Part shown: positions 8,096 through 17,817 of the stretch, in pieces
Layout of the letters: each line of letters begins with the position of its first letter
Position numbering within the stretch: position 1 is the first letter of the stretch
Origin: Rhodoplanes sp. Z2-YC6860
GTDB taxonomy: Bacteria > Pseudomonadota > Alphaproteobacteria > Rhizobiales > Xanthobacteraceae
Direction of reading: 5' to 3'
NCBI RefSeq assembly: GCF_001579845.1
Contig: NZ_CP007440.1
Span: forward strand, 2,298,001 to 2,362,000
Length of the DNA: 64,000 nucleotides
Program-made: the position numbers and the translations under genes
Notes under the pieces: model-generated
The model's input: only the letters and a program-made list of their open reading frames with translations
Told to the model about the DNA's origin: nothing
The model's database searches: none

Positions 8096-10174
8096 ATGCC
8101 AAAGAAATCGAACGGTACTCGAAATTCGGCTTATAAGGCCCATTCTGACGCGTTCGGCGGGCAGCAAACCAGAGCTTCCGTGGCTGGAGGCGCTGCCGGA
8201 CTTCGTCGTCCTGGTATGACGGCGGCTACCGCCAAGCCGAAGTCTTTGATGAAGACCGCCAGTCTGGCCGCGCACGGAGCGAATGCGGCACGGCCAATGT
8301 CAGCGGCGGTTCCCGCGATCGCGCAGCCTCATGCTCGCAAGAAGCCGATGCGAACGAAACCATCGGGCAGTCGCGATCAGAAAATCGAAGAACGGATCGC
8401 AGCGGCGACTGACGAACTTGCCAGCGGCATCACCCAGTCCGCTTCCGCCGCCGAAGAGCTCCGCCGCGCGATGGAGCAAATCGCGACCGGAGCTGAGGAA
8501 GCGGCAGCTGCTTCGCAGGAAACACTTGCCGCAGCCAACGGTACGGCCGCAATCCTCGTTCAGGCCCGGGACCGTGCTGTTTCGGCACGTGGCCGGACCG
8601 ATGCGTTGCAAAAGCTCGTTGCCGACAGTTCCAACGAAATTGGCGCATGGGCAAACAACATCAAACTTAATGGTGAGCGCCAGGCCGCGTCGGTTGCTGT
8701 CATGCTCAAGCTCAGCGAGCAGGCCGCCAGCATTGGTGATGTCACGAAAGCCATCGGCCATGTCTCCGATCAGACCAATCTTCTGGCGCTGAACGCTGCC
8801 ATCGAAGCCGTCCGCGCAGGTGATCATGGCCGAGGCTTCGCCGTCGTTGCGGATGAAGTCCGGGGCCTGGCTGAGTCATCGGAGAAGAGCGCACGGGACG
8901 CGCAAGGCCTTGCTGGTCAAATCCAGGAAGAGGTGAAGGGCATCTCCACGTTGATCGCGAACGCTGCGCAGGGCGCCTCTGCCGAGGCCGAACGCAGCCA
9001 AACCGTGGTGCTGGGTCTTGGCGAGCTTCGTAAGGAAATCATAGCGCTGGCGGAGGGCAGCCAAGCCATTGCAACGGCAGCCGCTCAGGCCGAAACCGCC
9101 GCGCGTGAAGCACAAAAGGGCGCCGAGGTCATTGCCTCGGCGGCCGAAGAGCAGGCCGCGGCTGCGGCTGAGGCGTTGCGCAGTGTTGAGCAACAGTCCA
9201 CGGCCCTCGACGAATGCCAGAACGCGACGCAGTCGGTCGCGACGCTGGCGGGTGCGATTGGGACGGACAGAAGCGTCTCGGCGGCCGATGAATTGGCGTC
9301 GGCCGCCGAGCAGCTTTCATCGGCGATTCAGGAGATTTCGGGAGCCGCTACTCAGATTATGACTGCGGTCGAACAGATCAGCCGTGGCGGGCAGCAACAG
9401 GCGTCGGCCACGCAGGAAGCCAGCGCGGCGCTGAATCAAATCGAGAAGTCCGCAACGGCTGCGCGCGAAAGTGCCAGCAGATCACTTGATCGCACCCAGC
9501 AAGGTGCCCGCATGCTGGCTGAGGTTCGCCAGTCGGTTTCCGAGTTGTCGACAGGCATTAGCCGGGCGCTTGAAACGACAAGACGAGGTCTGGGATTGAT
9601 TGTCGGTCTGGAGGTTGCCAGCCGAAGTATCGAGAAGATTGTCGATGGCATAAGCATGGTCTCGATCCAGACGAATATGCTGGCTGTCAGCGGTTCGGTG
9701 GAGGCTGCGCGCGCCGGTGACAGTGGCAAAGGTTTCGCCGTCGTATCGAAGGACATTCGCAGTCTCGCACGCGATTCCGGCGAAAATGCCAGTCGCATTA
9801 AAGACACGGTCCGTGCCATTCAAGACCAGATCGCTACCGTCCGGAAGGATTTGGAACAGATCATTGCAGCGGCCGAGACTGAAAATCAGAAGAATGCGCT
9901 GGTACTATCCAGTTTGAGCTCCGTGCAGAAGGACATGGAAGAGCTTGCGGCTGGCAGCCAGGAAATTTTGGCCGGTTCGGATGCGATTCTATTGTCGTTG
10001 AAGGAAGGCGCGCGAGGCGCCGAACAGATCGCGGCTGCGGCCGAGGAGGCCGGCAGCGCGGCGGCGGAAGCATCCACGGCTGCCAAGCAGCAAGCGCGTG
10101 GCGCAGAAGAGCTTGCAGCAGCTATTGAAGAAATTGCCTCGCTCGCTGAAGACATCCAGAGCCGCAATGGCTAA
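8096..10174 (+). CDS. Soluble methyl-accepting chemotaxis protein with two signalling tips
   Basis: A 692-residue MCP with no transmembrane segment and no recognisable sensor domain. The first 90 residues are Ala/Lys/Ser-rich and low in complexity. After that the protein is almost all coiled coil. It holds two complete hairpin tips: the first at about residues 223-262 ([16 protein letters not shown]...[17 protein letters not shown]) and the second at about 522-562 ([16 protein letters not shown]...[17 protein letters not shown]). Each is the site where CheA and CheW normally bind. A typical MCP has one. The second tip has diverged more. The ATG at 8096 is preceded by a weak ribosome site. It opens the chemosensory operon and overlaps the CheW gene by 8 nt. 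A cytoplasmic signal is inferred; the input is unknown. Confidence 0.9.
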   Translation: MPKKSNGTRNSAYKAHSDAFGGQQTRASVAGGAAGLRRPGMTAATAKPKSLMKTASLAAHGANAARPMSAAVPAIAQPHARKKPMRTKPSGSRDQKIEERIAAATDELASGITQSASAAEELRRAMEQIATGAEEAAAASQETLAAANGTAAILVQARDRAVSARGRTDALQKLVADSSNEIGAWANNIKLNGERQAASVAVMLKLSEQAASIGDVTKAIGHVSDQTNLLALNAAIEAVRAGDHGRGFAVVADEVRGLAESSEKSARDAQGLAGQIQEEVKGISTLIANAAQGASAEAERSQTVVLGLGELRKEIIALAEGSQAIATAAAQAETAAREAQKGAEVIASAAEEQAAAAAEALRSVEQQSTALDECQNATQSVATLAGAIGTDRSVSAADELASAAEQLSSAIQEISGAATQIMTAVEQISRGGQQQASATQEASAALNQIEKSATAARESASRSLDRTQQGARMLAEVRQSVSELSTGISRALETTRRGLGLIVGLEVASRSIEKIVDGISMVSIQTNMLAVSGSVEAARAGDSGKGFAVVSKDIRSLARDSGENASRIKDTVRAIQDQIATVRKDLEQIIAAAETENQKNALVLSSLSSVQKDMEELAAGSQEILAGSDAILLSLKEGARGAEQIAAAAEEAGSAAAEASTAAKQQARGAEELAAAIEEIASLAEDIQSRNG

Positions 10175-11795
10175 ACGCACCCATCACGTTGCTTCAGGCG
10201 CAGTCGCATCTGCCGCCGGCCTGGGCCGTGACGGGAACGCCGGCGATACCGCTCAAAATGATTTGCTCCCGCTCGAAACCGGTCATACGGCGAATTTCGT
10301 TGTGTTTGACCTGGCGAGCGGCAAGTTCGGATTTCAGCTTGGTGACGTCGCAGAAATTGTCCGGGTTCCGAATATGGCCCGCATGCCGCTCGCGCCACAA
10401 AGCCTTGTCGGGCTCGCCAATCTGCATGGCATTGTCTTGCCGGTGGTCGACTTGCGTCGGTTGCTGGGACTTCCCGGCACCCAATTGGATGAAGCCGCGC
10501 GCGTCATTGTGATCGCTCGCGGCGCCCCCGTAGGCTACGTCGTCGATCGTATTGACGGACTGGTTTCACTTCCGGCCAATCGGCTTGAGAAGGACGATGC
10601 TGGCGCCGGATCGATCGACCCGAATCTTTTGGACGGTGTCATCAAGGGTGCCGAAGGCGAAAGCACCGTCAAGATTCTTAGCCCCACCCGGATACTGCGC
10701 GACGAGTTCAGCCATCTAGGTGTTTCAGCACAAAGGGCATCCGGCGTGGCCTCGGTATCCGCCGTTAATGCGGTACAAACTGTCACGGCCGAAAACCGGA
10801 AGGTCTCGCTGGTCAGCTTTGAGTTGGGCACCCAGGAGTATGCTCTCCCGCTCGACCGTGTGCAGGAGATCATCCAGCTTCCAGACCAGATTTCGGAAGT
10901 GGCGCGATCCGAGGCCGCCGTTCTCGGTGTTGTGACTTTACGCGACCGCCTGCTGCCGTTGGTCTCACTGCGTGCCCTGCTGGGACTTCCAGCTGACAGC
11001 AGGTGCGAAGAGTCGGGCAAGGTCGTCGTGCTTCCGATGGGCGGCGGCGCCATCGGTGTCGTTGCGGATCGTACTCGGGAGATCATTCATGTCGATCCGG
11101 GGACGATTGATGCGGCGCCGTCGCTGCTGACGCGCGGGGAAGGCGACGCGGAAATCACCTCCATCTGCCGCCTCAATAACGGAAAGCGTCTGGTCGCGAT
11201 CCTTTCGCCCGATCGGCTCTTCTCGTCTGATCTAGTGCGGCGTGTGCTTTCCGAGCAAGGCCAGCAGAGTGAAGCCACTGCAAGCCATACGGAGGGGGAT
11301 GCAATGGCTGACGAGCAATTCATTATCTTCCGGCTCGGCGATCAGGACTACGGGTTGCCAATTGCGGCCGTGGACGAGATAGCGCGGCCGCCGGAACGTA
11401 TTGCCCGCTTGCCGAAGGCTCCGGCTTTTGTCGATGGTGTAATGAATCTGCGCGGCGCCGCAGTCCCGATCATCGATCTGCGGCGTCGGTTCGAAATCGA
11501 GTCGAAGGGACGGTCCGGCAGCGAGCGCATTCTCGTTTTGTCGGCGGGCGGCGCCAAGACCGGTTTCATGGTCGACGCGGTATCGGAGGTCATGAAGATT
11601 CACGAAAAAAATATCCGACCCGCTCCAGAGGTTTCGACAGAACAGATGCGATTGATTGGGCGGGTCGCCAATCTGGAGGCACTCGACCGTATGATTTTGC
11701 TGGTAGATCCGGCACAGCTTCTCGACCGGATCGAGGCAGAGGTTCTGGCCAAATTCGACCGTAAGGTTGCCTCGCGGGATTCGAAAGCTTCGTGA
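10167..11795 (+). CDS. Triple-CheW-domain coupling protein
   Basis: A 542-residue protein of three consecutive CheW (SH3-like) domains, at about residues 40-185, 205-345 and 375-530. Each starts with a pattern like [26 protein letters not shown] or [13 protein letters not shown] and carries the valley motif [21 protein letters not shown] or [12 protein letters not shown]. CheW bridges receptors to CheA. The ATG at 10167 overlaps the end of the MCP gene (ATGGCTAA), implying translational coupling. A triple CheW could link several receptor tips or CheA units at once, which fits the double-tipped MCP encoded just upstream. There is no receiver domain, so it is not a CheV. Confidence 0.92.
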   Translation: MAKRTHHVASGAVASAAGLGRDGNAGDTAQNDLLPLETGHTANFVVFDLASGKFGFQLGDVAEIVRVPNMARMPLAPQSLVGLANLHGIVLPVVDLRRLLGLPGTQLDEAARVIVIARGAPVGYVVDRIDGLVSLPANRLEKDDAGAGSIDPNLLDGVIKGAEGESTVKILSPTRILRDEFSHLGVSAQRASGVASVSAVNAVQTVTAENRKVSLVSFELGTQEYALPLDRVQEIIQLPDQISEVARSEAAVLGVVTLRDRLLPLVSLRALLGLPADSRCEESGKVVVLPMGGGAIGVVADRTREIIHVDPGTIDAAPSLLTRGEGDAEITSICRLNNGKRLVAILSPDRLFSSDLVRRVLSEQGQQSEATASHTEGDAMADEQFIIFRLGDQDYGLPIAAVDEIARPPERIARLPKAPAFVDGVMNLRGAAVPIIDLRRRFEIESKGRSGSERILVLSAGGAKTGFMVDAVSEVMKIHEKNIRPAPEVSTEQMRLIGRVANLEALDRMILLVDPAQLLDRIEAEVLAKFDRKVASRDSKAS

Positions 11796-12889
11796 TCAAG
11801 CTTCTTATTGCGGATGATTCTGCGCTGATGCGGAAGCTGCTCGAGGGCATTTTCCGAGGCGAAGGTGATTTTGACATTCAACTCGCGCGCAATGGCACCG
11901 AAGCGCTCGAATTGGTGCGTTCGTTCGATCCCCATGTCGTCACGCTCGATGTGCAGATGCCGGGTATGGACGGGCTGAGTTGTCTCAGCCAGATCATGAT
12001 CCAGGCGCCCAGGCCTGTTGTGATGATTTCCTCGCTGACCGCTCAGGGCGCGGACGCAACCCTGGAGGCGATAGAACTCGGGGCCGTGGACTTTATCGCC
12101 AAGCCGGCCGGCACAGTTTCGCTTGAGATAGATCGCATGCGCCCTGTCCTGATCGAGAAGGTGCGCGGTGCTGTGCAAGCCAAAATCCGCCCGACCCTTC
12201 GGCTGAAGGAGCGCATCAGGCACCAATTTCGTGGCGCGGGCATCGTATCGAGGCCGATCCGTTCTGACCGGTACGGCACTCGAAAAACGGGCCCTCAGTT
12301 GAAGCCCGGATTGATCCTTGTCGGGACTTCGACGGGTGGGCCTGCCGCCCTCGACATTGTGCTTCCACGATTGCCGCAGCAACTGCCGTGGCCGGTAATA
12401 GTTGCACAGCATATGCCGGCAAACTTCACCGGAGCGTTCGCCAGGCGGCTCGATCGAAATTGCGAGCTGAAAGTCGTCGAGGTTAGCCGTCCGATGCTTT
12501 TGGAGCCGGGAACGATTTATATCGGTCGGGGCGACGCCGATGTCGTCGTCAGCAGCCGGCAGTCTGGTCTGCACGCGATGCCAGTGCCTGCGCGGCGTGA
12601 CTATCCTTGGCATCCCAGCGTGGAGCGGATGGTACAGAGCGCTCTAGAGCATTACGACCCCACCAGGCTGATCGGCGTCCTGATGACCGGGATGGGTAAC
12701 GACGGCGCCGCCGCAATGACCGAGCTGCGCCAGCGGGGCGGCAGGACAATCGCCGAGGCGGAATCGACTGCAGTGGTATGGGGAATGCCTGGCGAACTCG
12801 TGAAAAGCGGCGGGGCTGACTTGGTGAGGCCGGTGGACGAGATCGCCGCGTCGCTCGCCGAATGGATAGCGGCCGATGCCGTTCATTAA
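11792..12889 (+). CDS. cheB: CheB receptor methylesterase / glutamine deamidase
   Basis: A 365-residue CheB with an N-terminal receiver domain (acidic pocket ADDS, phospho-acceptor D53 in LDVQMPGMDG, lysine in FIAKPAG) and a C-terminal methylesterase domain. The catalytic triad is visible as LVGTSTGGP (Ser), VAQHMP (His) and LMTGMGNDG (Asp). It removes methyl groups from MCP glutamates and is activated by CheA phosphorylation. The GTG start at 11792 overlaps the CheW stop by 4 nt (GTGA). Both receptor and CheR are in the same operon, so adaptation is probably local to this pathway. Confidence 0.95.
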   Translation: MIKLLIADDSALMRKLLEGIFRGEGDFDIQLARNGTEALELVRSFDPHVVTLDVQMPGMDGLSCLSQIMIQAPRPVVMISSLTAQGADATLEAIELGAVDFIAKPAGTVSLEIDRMRPVLIEKVRGAVQAKIRPTLRLKERIRHQFRGAGIVSRPIRSDRYGTRKTGPQLKPGLILVGTSTGGPAALDIVLPRLPQQLPWPVIVAQHMPANFTGAFARRLDRNCELKVVEVSRPMLLEPGTIYIGRGDADVVVSSRQSGLHAMPVPARRDYPWHPSVERMVQSALEHYDPTRLIGVLMTGMGNDGAAAMTELRQRGGRTIAEAESTAVVWGMPGELVKSGGADLVRPVDEIAASLAEWIAADAVH

Positions 12890-13499
12890 GCGTGGTGCAT
12901 CCACCCCAGTCACCGAAAGCAAGCCCGGCGAAGCAACCGCTCCACACATCGCGGCGCTGAGTAGCCCCGATGCGGAGATGCGCTGGGGTGCGGCACGTGC
13001 GCTCGGAGGCGTTGCCGCCGCCGTTCCTGTTCTGGCGGCCGCGCTCGACGGAGAACAGAACCCTCGCGTCCGCGAAGCGATCATGACCGCGCTGATGCGG
13101 ATCGGCGACGAGGCAAGCGTGCGTACCCTTTTGCCTTACCTGCGCTCGCAGGATGCCAGACAACGCTCAGCGGCGATCGAAACCTTGCAAGCCTTGCCTG
13201 GGGCGGTCGAGCCATTTGTGGCGGCGCTCCTTGGCGACGCCGACACAGATGTCCGCCTTCTGGCAACGGAATTAGCGCGCAACATGCCGCCGAAACACGC
13301 CACACTCGTGCTGTGCGACCTACTGAAGAAAGAGAGCCATCCCAACGTCTGTGCGGCTGCCGTGGAGGTGCTGGCCGAGGTTGGAACGCGCGATGCCTTG
13401 CCGACGTTAAAAGCCTGTGCCGAACGGTTCGCAAACGTACCATTCCTGCCGTTCGCCATAGAGGCCACCATCGCGCGGATTTCGAGCACCGAAAGCTGA
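12876..13499 (+). CDS. HEAT-repeat protein in chemosensory operon
   Basis: A 207-residue protein made of HEAT-like alpha repeats (HIAALSSPDAEMRWGAARALG, VREAIMTALMRIGD, LLPYLRSQDARQRSAAIETL, VAALLGDADTDVRLLATEL and later copies). It resembles phycocyanobilin-lyase-type HEAT proteins but lacks any catalytic feature I can see. HEAT scaffolds mediate protein-protein contact. Its ATG lies 14 nt inside the end of cheB and 6 nt separate it from cheR, so it is a co-translated part of the system. Inferred role: a scaffold or regulator for CheB/CheR or the receptor array. Confidence 0.85.
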   Translation: MPFIKRGASTPVTESKPGEATAPHIAALSSPDAEMRWGAARALGGVAAAVPVLAAALDGEQNPRVREAIMTALMRIGDEASVRTLLPYLRSQDARQRSAAIETLQALPGAVEPFVAALLGDADTDVRLLATELARNMPPKHATLVLCDLLKKESHPNVCAAAVEVLAEVGTRDALPTLKACAERFANVPFLPFAIEATIARISSTES

Positions 13500-13505
13500 C
13501 ACCGG

Positions 13506-14381
13506 ATGGTGCCTCCAGACGTTCCGGTTGCCCGTGCCGTCCTTATTGCCCAGGACGACGTCAGGCGGCTCTGCGAGTTTCTCTATCGCCGGACCGGCAT
13601 GTCGTTCGACGACAGCAAGCGCTACTTCATCGACCGTCGTTTAGCCGAGCGAATTGCTGCAACGGGATCAGGCTCCTTCCAATCGTATTTCGCCACGCTG
13701 AGGGCGGATGCCGGGCACGAGATCGAGCATCTGGTCAATGCCTTCACGGTGAACGAGACCTATTTCTATCGAGAGGATCATCAGCTTCGATGCATGACCT
13801 CGCATCTTCTCAGCGATCTCCTGCGGCGGAAGAGGACCGGTGACTCCATCCGCATCTGGTCGATCCCTTGTTCAACGGGCGAAGAACCTTATTCGATCGC
13901 CATGTGGCTGATGGAGAACTGGAGCGAGGTTGACAACTACAACATCGAGATCGTGGCATCTGACATCGACACCCGGGCGCTCAAGGCCGCGGCCGAGGGT
14001 ATCTACGGCGCCCGTGCGTTGATGCGATTGTCGCGCGACATGATCGAACGGTATTTCGAGCGGATCGACGACGGGCGGGTCCGGATCGATCCAGGACTCC
14101 GTGATTCCGTACAGTTTACGCAGGCCAATCTGGTCGACGGGCCGGACATGACTCGTTATCGAGATTTCGACATCGTGTTCTGCAGAAACGTTCTCATCTA
14201 TTTTGACGATACATCGCGCCGCGTTGCAGCGGAAAACCTTTATGATTGTATGCGTCCAGGCGGCTACATTTGCCTCGGACACTCCGAGACGATGAGCCGC
14301 ATCTCGCCTCTTTTCAGTGTCTGCCGTTATCCCGAGGCGATCGTTTATCAGCGGCCGGAGGCGACAGATGACGGAAGTTGA
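13506..14381 (+). CDS. cheR: CheR receptor methyltransferase
   Basis: A 291-residue CheR that transfers methyl groups from SAM to MCP glutamates. The N-terminal helical CheR_N domain (about 15-75) contains RRTGMSFDDSKRYFIDRR and is followed by NAFTVNETYFYRE, a hallmark of CheR. The SAM-binding methyltransferase domain shows IWSIPCSTGEEPYSIAM, VASDIDTRAL and FCRNVLIYF. No pentapeptide-binding beta-subdomain insertion stands out. The start ATG follows the HEAT gene by 6 nt. The 3' end overlaps the next receiver gene by 14 nt. Confidence 0.95.
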   Translation: MVPPDVPVARAVLIAQDDVRRLCEFLYRRTGMSFDDSKRYFIDRRLAERIAATGSGSFQSYFATLRADAGHEIEHLVNAFTVNETYFYREDHQLRCMTSHLLSDLLRRKRTGDSIRIWSIPCSTGEEPYSIAMWLMENWSEVDNYNIEIVASDIDTRALKAAAEGIYGARALMRLSRDMIERYFERIDDGRVRIDPGLRDSVQFTQANLVDGPDMTRYRDFDIVFCRNVLIYFDDTSRRVAAENLYDCMRPGGYICLGHSETMSRISPLFSVCRYPEAIVYQRPEATDDGS

Positions 14382-14775
14382 AATGCCGGTCGCTAATACC
14401 AAAACACGAATCCTGATTGTCGACGATTCATCCCTCGTTCGGCTCTATTGCCGAGATATTCTCGAAAAGGCTGGCCTCGAGGTCGAGCAGGCCATCAACG
14501 GCATCGAAGCCATGGAAAAGGTGCTAACCCAAACTTTCGATCTGGTCATCGTAGATGTGAATATGCCGAGGATGGACGGCTTTTCTTTTATCCGGGCGCT
14601 TCGCAATAACGTAGCCGACGTTTCCACGTTGCCGGCGCTTGTCATCACCACCGAAGCCGGATCGCAGGACCGCGACGAGGCGAGATCTGCCGGCGCCAAT
14701 TTCTATTTGGTCAAGCCGTTGTCTGAATTTGACTTGCTCCGCCATGTAGCAGTTCTGACCGGAGCACCGCGGTGA
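14368..14775 (+). CDS. CheY-like single-domain response regulator
   Basis: A 135-residue stand-alone receiver domain. Acidic pocket VDDS, phospho-acceptor D63 in IVDVNMPRMDG, conserved Thr in LVITTEAGS and Lys in YLVKPL are all present. ATG at 14368 is chosen because GGAGGCGA lies just before it and the protein then starts with a normal short leader. It overlaps cheR at its start and cheA at its end (GTGA), so it is coupled to both. It is probably one of two CheA targets in this cluster. Whether it acts on a motor or another output cannot be read. Confidence 0.92.
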   Translation: MTEVEMPVANTKTRILIVDDSSLVRLYCRDILEKAGLEVEQAINGIEAMEKVLTQTFDLVIVDVNMPRMDGFSFIRALRNNVADVSTLPALVITTEAGSQDRDEARSAGANFYLVKPLSEFDLLRHVAVLTGAPR

Positions 14776-17060
14776 ACGCGCTTCACGAGCAATTCGTCGT
14801 CGAGGCGCGAGAGCTGATCCAGCAGGCGAACGACGATCTTATCGCTGCCGAACGGGAAGGATTTTCGGAGGACCGGATCGATCGGGTGTTCCGCGTTTTT
14901 CACACGTTGAAAGGCTCTGCAGCGGTCGTCGAGCTTCCGGCTATGGGCTTGGTCATGCATGCCGCGGAGGACCTGCTTTCGGCGATCCAGGCGGGGCGGG
15001 TTGGTGCGACGTCGTTAGTGATTGATCATGCGTTGGGTTGCATTGATCAAGTCGCAATCTGGGTGGACGAGTTTGAAGCGCATGAGGCGTTGCCGGCCGA
15101 AGCGGGTGAAGCCGCGCGCAAAATGGCCGATGGCTTGAGAGGGCTGATTTCGACTCAGGGTTCGTCTGGCGCAGGTGCTGAACGCATGGCCGCCCGGGGG
15201 CGCGGTCAGATCCCAGGCTGGGTCGAAAGGCTCCTCACGTCTCCGGATATGCCCAAACCCGCGCCGCTACCACCGCTCATCGCATTTTGTTACGAGCCGA
15301 ATGCCGGTTGCTTCTTCGACGGCGACGATCCGCTGGAGGTGGTACGCCGTCTGCCTGGCCTGCAGCTTTTTCATATGGAATCCAGCGAAGCGCTGCCGCC
15401 GCTCGCTGAACTCGATCCGTACACCTGCAATCTCCGGCTGCTTGGGATCTGCGCTGCGACCTCCGCCGAGCTTGCCGCCGTGTTCCGTTTGCTGCCGGAC
15501 CAGGTCCGTGTGTTTGAAATTCCGCCCGAAGCCGGGCCGTTACCGCGGCACCGGTCAGACGTTGTCGAAGCAACAGCTCTGACGCGTGCGGTGCTGGAGG
15601 AGCAGGTTCTCGTCTTACGGGTGTCCCGAAATCCTGAGCACGAAGCCGGCCGAATAGGGTCAGCGATGCGGGCCGCTTTGGCAGCGCTACGCTACGGTGG
15701 ACGCGGAGATTTGGGCGAGAACATTGGCCGCGCCGGCGCCGCGGCCCTGTCGAAGTCCGAACCGTCGGTGCTGATCGAGGCGATCGACGAAGCGCTCCGA
15801 TTGCTGATGTCCGAGACTGACGACTCGGCTGGGAATGACGGGGAGGGGCAGGAGCCAACGTCGTCGGCTCCGAGAGCACACTCGGTTGGCCGCTCAATTC
15901 GCGTCGATGAATCGAGAATCGATGCCTTGGTAGACCTGGCTGGTGAGTTGCTTGTGGTGAAGAATGGCTTTGCGCATCTGGCCAAACGCGCCGAAGGCGA
16001 GATTGGCGGATACGATCTCGCGCATGCCATCAGGGAGCAGAACGAGGTTTTGGAGCGGCTGACCGGTGTGCTTCATGGAGCTGCGCTGCAGCTTCGGATG
16101 GTCCCTTTGGCGCAGGTGTTCCGGTCGTTTCCCAGGCTTGTGCGCGACTTGTCGCAACAGCTCGGCAAGGATGCCACAATTGTGGCTCTTGGAGAGACGA
16201 TTGAAGCGGACAAGACGATTGTCGATCTTCTGTTCGAACCGCTGATGCATCTGGTCCGCAACGCGCTCGATCATGGCATCGAAGAGCCTGAGCAGCGCCG
16301 TGTCGCGGGTAAGCCTGAGGTGGCGAGGCTCACCTTGCAGGCCGCGCGAAGAGGCGATCGGCTCATCGTTGAAGTCATCGACGACGGGAGAGGCATTGAC
16401 CCTACAGTCATCAAGGGCAAGGCCGCAGAGAAAGGACTGCTGTCGCAGGATGATTTGGCCACGTTAGCAGATGAGCGGGCCATCGATTTGATCTTCGCTG
16501 CTGGCTTCTCCACTGCGGCGGAGATCTCGAATGTATCGGGACGCGGCGTAGGTATGGATGTGGTGAGGGCAACGATCGAGCGCATCGGCGGCCGGGCGTC
16601 GGTGTCAAGCAAGGTTGGTGCCGGCACTACAGTCAGTCTCGACCTGCCTATGAACATCACATTGATGCGGATCATGGTGGTCGAATCCGGCGGTCAGGTT
16701 TTTGGCATTCCGATGGACGCGGTATCCGAAACCGTGCGTTTGACGCCGGACCGGATCAGCAGGTTTAAAAACAATGACGGGTTTGTTTTGCACGAGCGCG
16801 TGGTGCCCATTTGCTCGCTGGCGGAATTGATGAATCTGCCCGTTACGGATCCCGTTGACGGAGGAGTTAGGCTCGTTGTCGTTGCCGAGGTCGCTGGCCG
16901 GACGACGGCGCTCGAAGTTGACGGCATCCGCGACCGGCTTGAGGTGGTGCTCAAGCCCATGCAAGGCCTGCTCGCGAACGCCCGCGGCTATGCCGGGACG
17001 ACGCTACTGGGCGATGGTGTTGTGCTGCTCGTGTTGGACTTGACGGAGTTATTGCCGTGA
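14772..17060 (+). CDS. cheA: CheA sensor histidine kinase
   Basis: A 762-residue CheA. The P1 HPt domain carries phospho-acceptor H44 in FHTLKGSA. A long middle region (about 130-360) is unlike the standard P2 domain. The P3 dimerisation helices start RVDESRIDALVDLAGELLVV. The ATPase domain shows the N-box HLVRNALDHGIE, DDGRGID and GRGVGMDVV. A C-terminal CheW-like P5 domain (about 640-760) follows. CheA autophosphorylates in response to receptors and passes phosphate to CheY and CheB. GTG at 14772 overlaps the CheY stop. Neighbouring genes supply all known partners. Confidence 0.95.
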   Translation: MNALHEQFVVEARELIQQANDDLIAAEREGFSEDRIDRVFRVFHTLKGSAAVVELPAMGLVMHAAEDLLSAIQAGRVGATSLVIDHALGCIDQVAIWVDEFEAHEALPAEAGEAARKMADGLRGLISTQGSSGAGAERMAARGRGQIPGWVERLLTSPDMPKPAPLPPLIAFCYEPNAGCFFDGDDPLEVVRRLPGLQLFHMESSEALPPLAELDPYTCNLRLLGICAATSAELAAVFRLLPDQVRVFEIPPEAGPLPRHRSDVVEATALTRAVLEEQVLVLRVSRNPEHEAGRIGSAMRAALAALRYGGRGDLGENIGRAGAAALSKSEPSVLIEAIDEALRLLMSETDDSAGNDGEGQEPTSSAPRAHSVGRSIRVDESRIDALVDLAGELLVVKNGFAHLAKRAEGEIGGYDLAHAIREQNEVLERLTGVLHGAALQLRMVPLAQVFRSFPRLVRDLSQQLGKDATIVALGETIEADKTIVDLLFEPLMHLVRNALDHGIEEPEQRRVAGKPEVARLTLQAARRGDRLIVEVIDDGRGIDPTVIKGKAAEKGLLSQDDLATLADERAIDLIFAAGFSTAAEISNVSGRGVGMDVVRATIERIGGRASVSSKVGAGTTVSLDLPMNITLMRIMVVESGGQVFGIPMDAVSETVRLTPDRISRFKNNDGFVLHERVVPICSLAELMNLPVTDPVDGGVRLVVVAEVAGRTTALEVDGIRDRLEVVLKPMQGLLANARGYAGTTLLGDGVVLLVLDLTELLP

Positions 17061-17293
17061 CGGTTCGCCGCGACAGCGATGGAAAAATCGTCCTCGACGG
17101 CATCTGCCCAGTCGAGGACGCCGAACTGCTATGTCAGCTTTTGCTGGCGACCCCTGCAGCGACATGCGATTGGACCGGCTGCACCCGCCTTCACACTGCT
17201 GTGACGCAAGTCCTCTTCGCCGCCAAGCCTAAATTGGCCGGCCCGTGCGGAGACCCCTGGAGCGAGCGGTGGGTCGCTCCGCAGTTGCGATGA
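17057..17293 (+). CDS. Small conserved protein after CheA, possibly STAS-like
   Basis: A 78-residue protein whose GTG start overlaps the cheA stop by 4 nt. It reads as KIVLDGICPVEDAELLCQLL, then DWTGCTRLHTAV, then a short tail. The alternating beta-alpha pattern and a DW..C..LHTA motif suggest a shortened STAS-like fold, but I do not recognise a named family with certainty. Translational coupling to CheA argues for a role in this pathway. Confidence 0.6.
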   Translation: MTVRRDSDGKIVLDGICPVEDAELLCQLLLATPAATCDWTGCTRLHTAVTQVLFAAKPKLAGPCGDPWSERWVAPQLR

Positions 17294-17439
17294 TGGGCTT
17301 ACATCATTTGACATAGCGCCCTGGGACGTGTGGTTGGTAAGGCCCCGGTGTCCGCATTGCGAGGCAGCAGAAGCTCGAACTGGCGGCAACGCCTACGGAT
17401 ACCTATAGTGCGGGCGCACCCAACAAAAAACGGCAGAAC

Positions 17440-17817
17440 ATGCATAAAGTACTCATTGTCGACGATAGCAAGCTCGCCAGGATGGTGATTGCGAGCGCTT
17501 TTCGGCGGGTTCGGCCGGATTGGCAGCTGACGGAGGCAGCAAATGCCGAAGATGCCCTGAAGGCCATCGCTTCGGGTGCGGTCGAAATTGTTCTCGTGGA
17601 CTTCAACATGCCGGGCACCGATGGCCTGGAAGTTGTGTCCCGCATCCGATCCACCCAGCCAAATATGCCCGTGGCTGTTGTCTCGGCGAACATCCAGGAT
17701 GAGATAATCGCGCGGGCGCGGGAACTAAAGGCGGCATTTATAGCTAAGCCTTTGACGGACGAGGCTCTTGGAGCGTTTTTGTCCGGCGCTGCGCTCCGTT
17801 TGAAAAAATCCGTGTAA
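17440..17817 (+). CDS. Second CheY-like response regulator
   Basis: A 125-residue receiver domain with acidic pocket VDDS, phospho-acceptor D54 in LVDFNMPGTDG and lysine in FIAKPL. It starts 146 bp after the small post-cheA gene and its TAA stop shares one base with the ATG of the next gene, a CheC. That coupling suggests this CheY is the substrate of that CheC phosphatase. Compared with the first CheY, the helix-1 region (SKLARMVIASAFRR) resembles receivers that work with CheC. Confidence 0.9.
   Translation: MHKVLIVDDSKLARMVIASAFRRVRPDWQLTEAANAEDALKAIASGAVEIVLVDFNMPGTDGLEVVSRIRSTQPNMPVAVVSANIQDEIIARARELKAAFIAKPLTDEALGAFLSGAALRLKKSV

Noticed and set aside
11600-12613. 337-codon frame antisense to cheW/cheB
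   Set aside because: Arg/His-rich shadow frame inside well-supported chemotaxis genes.
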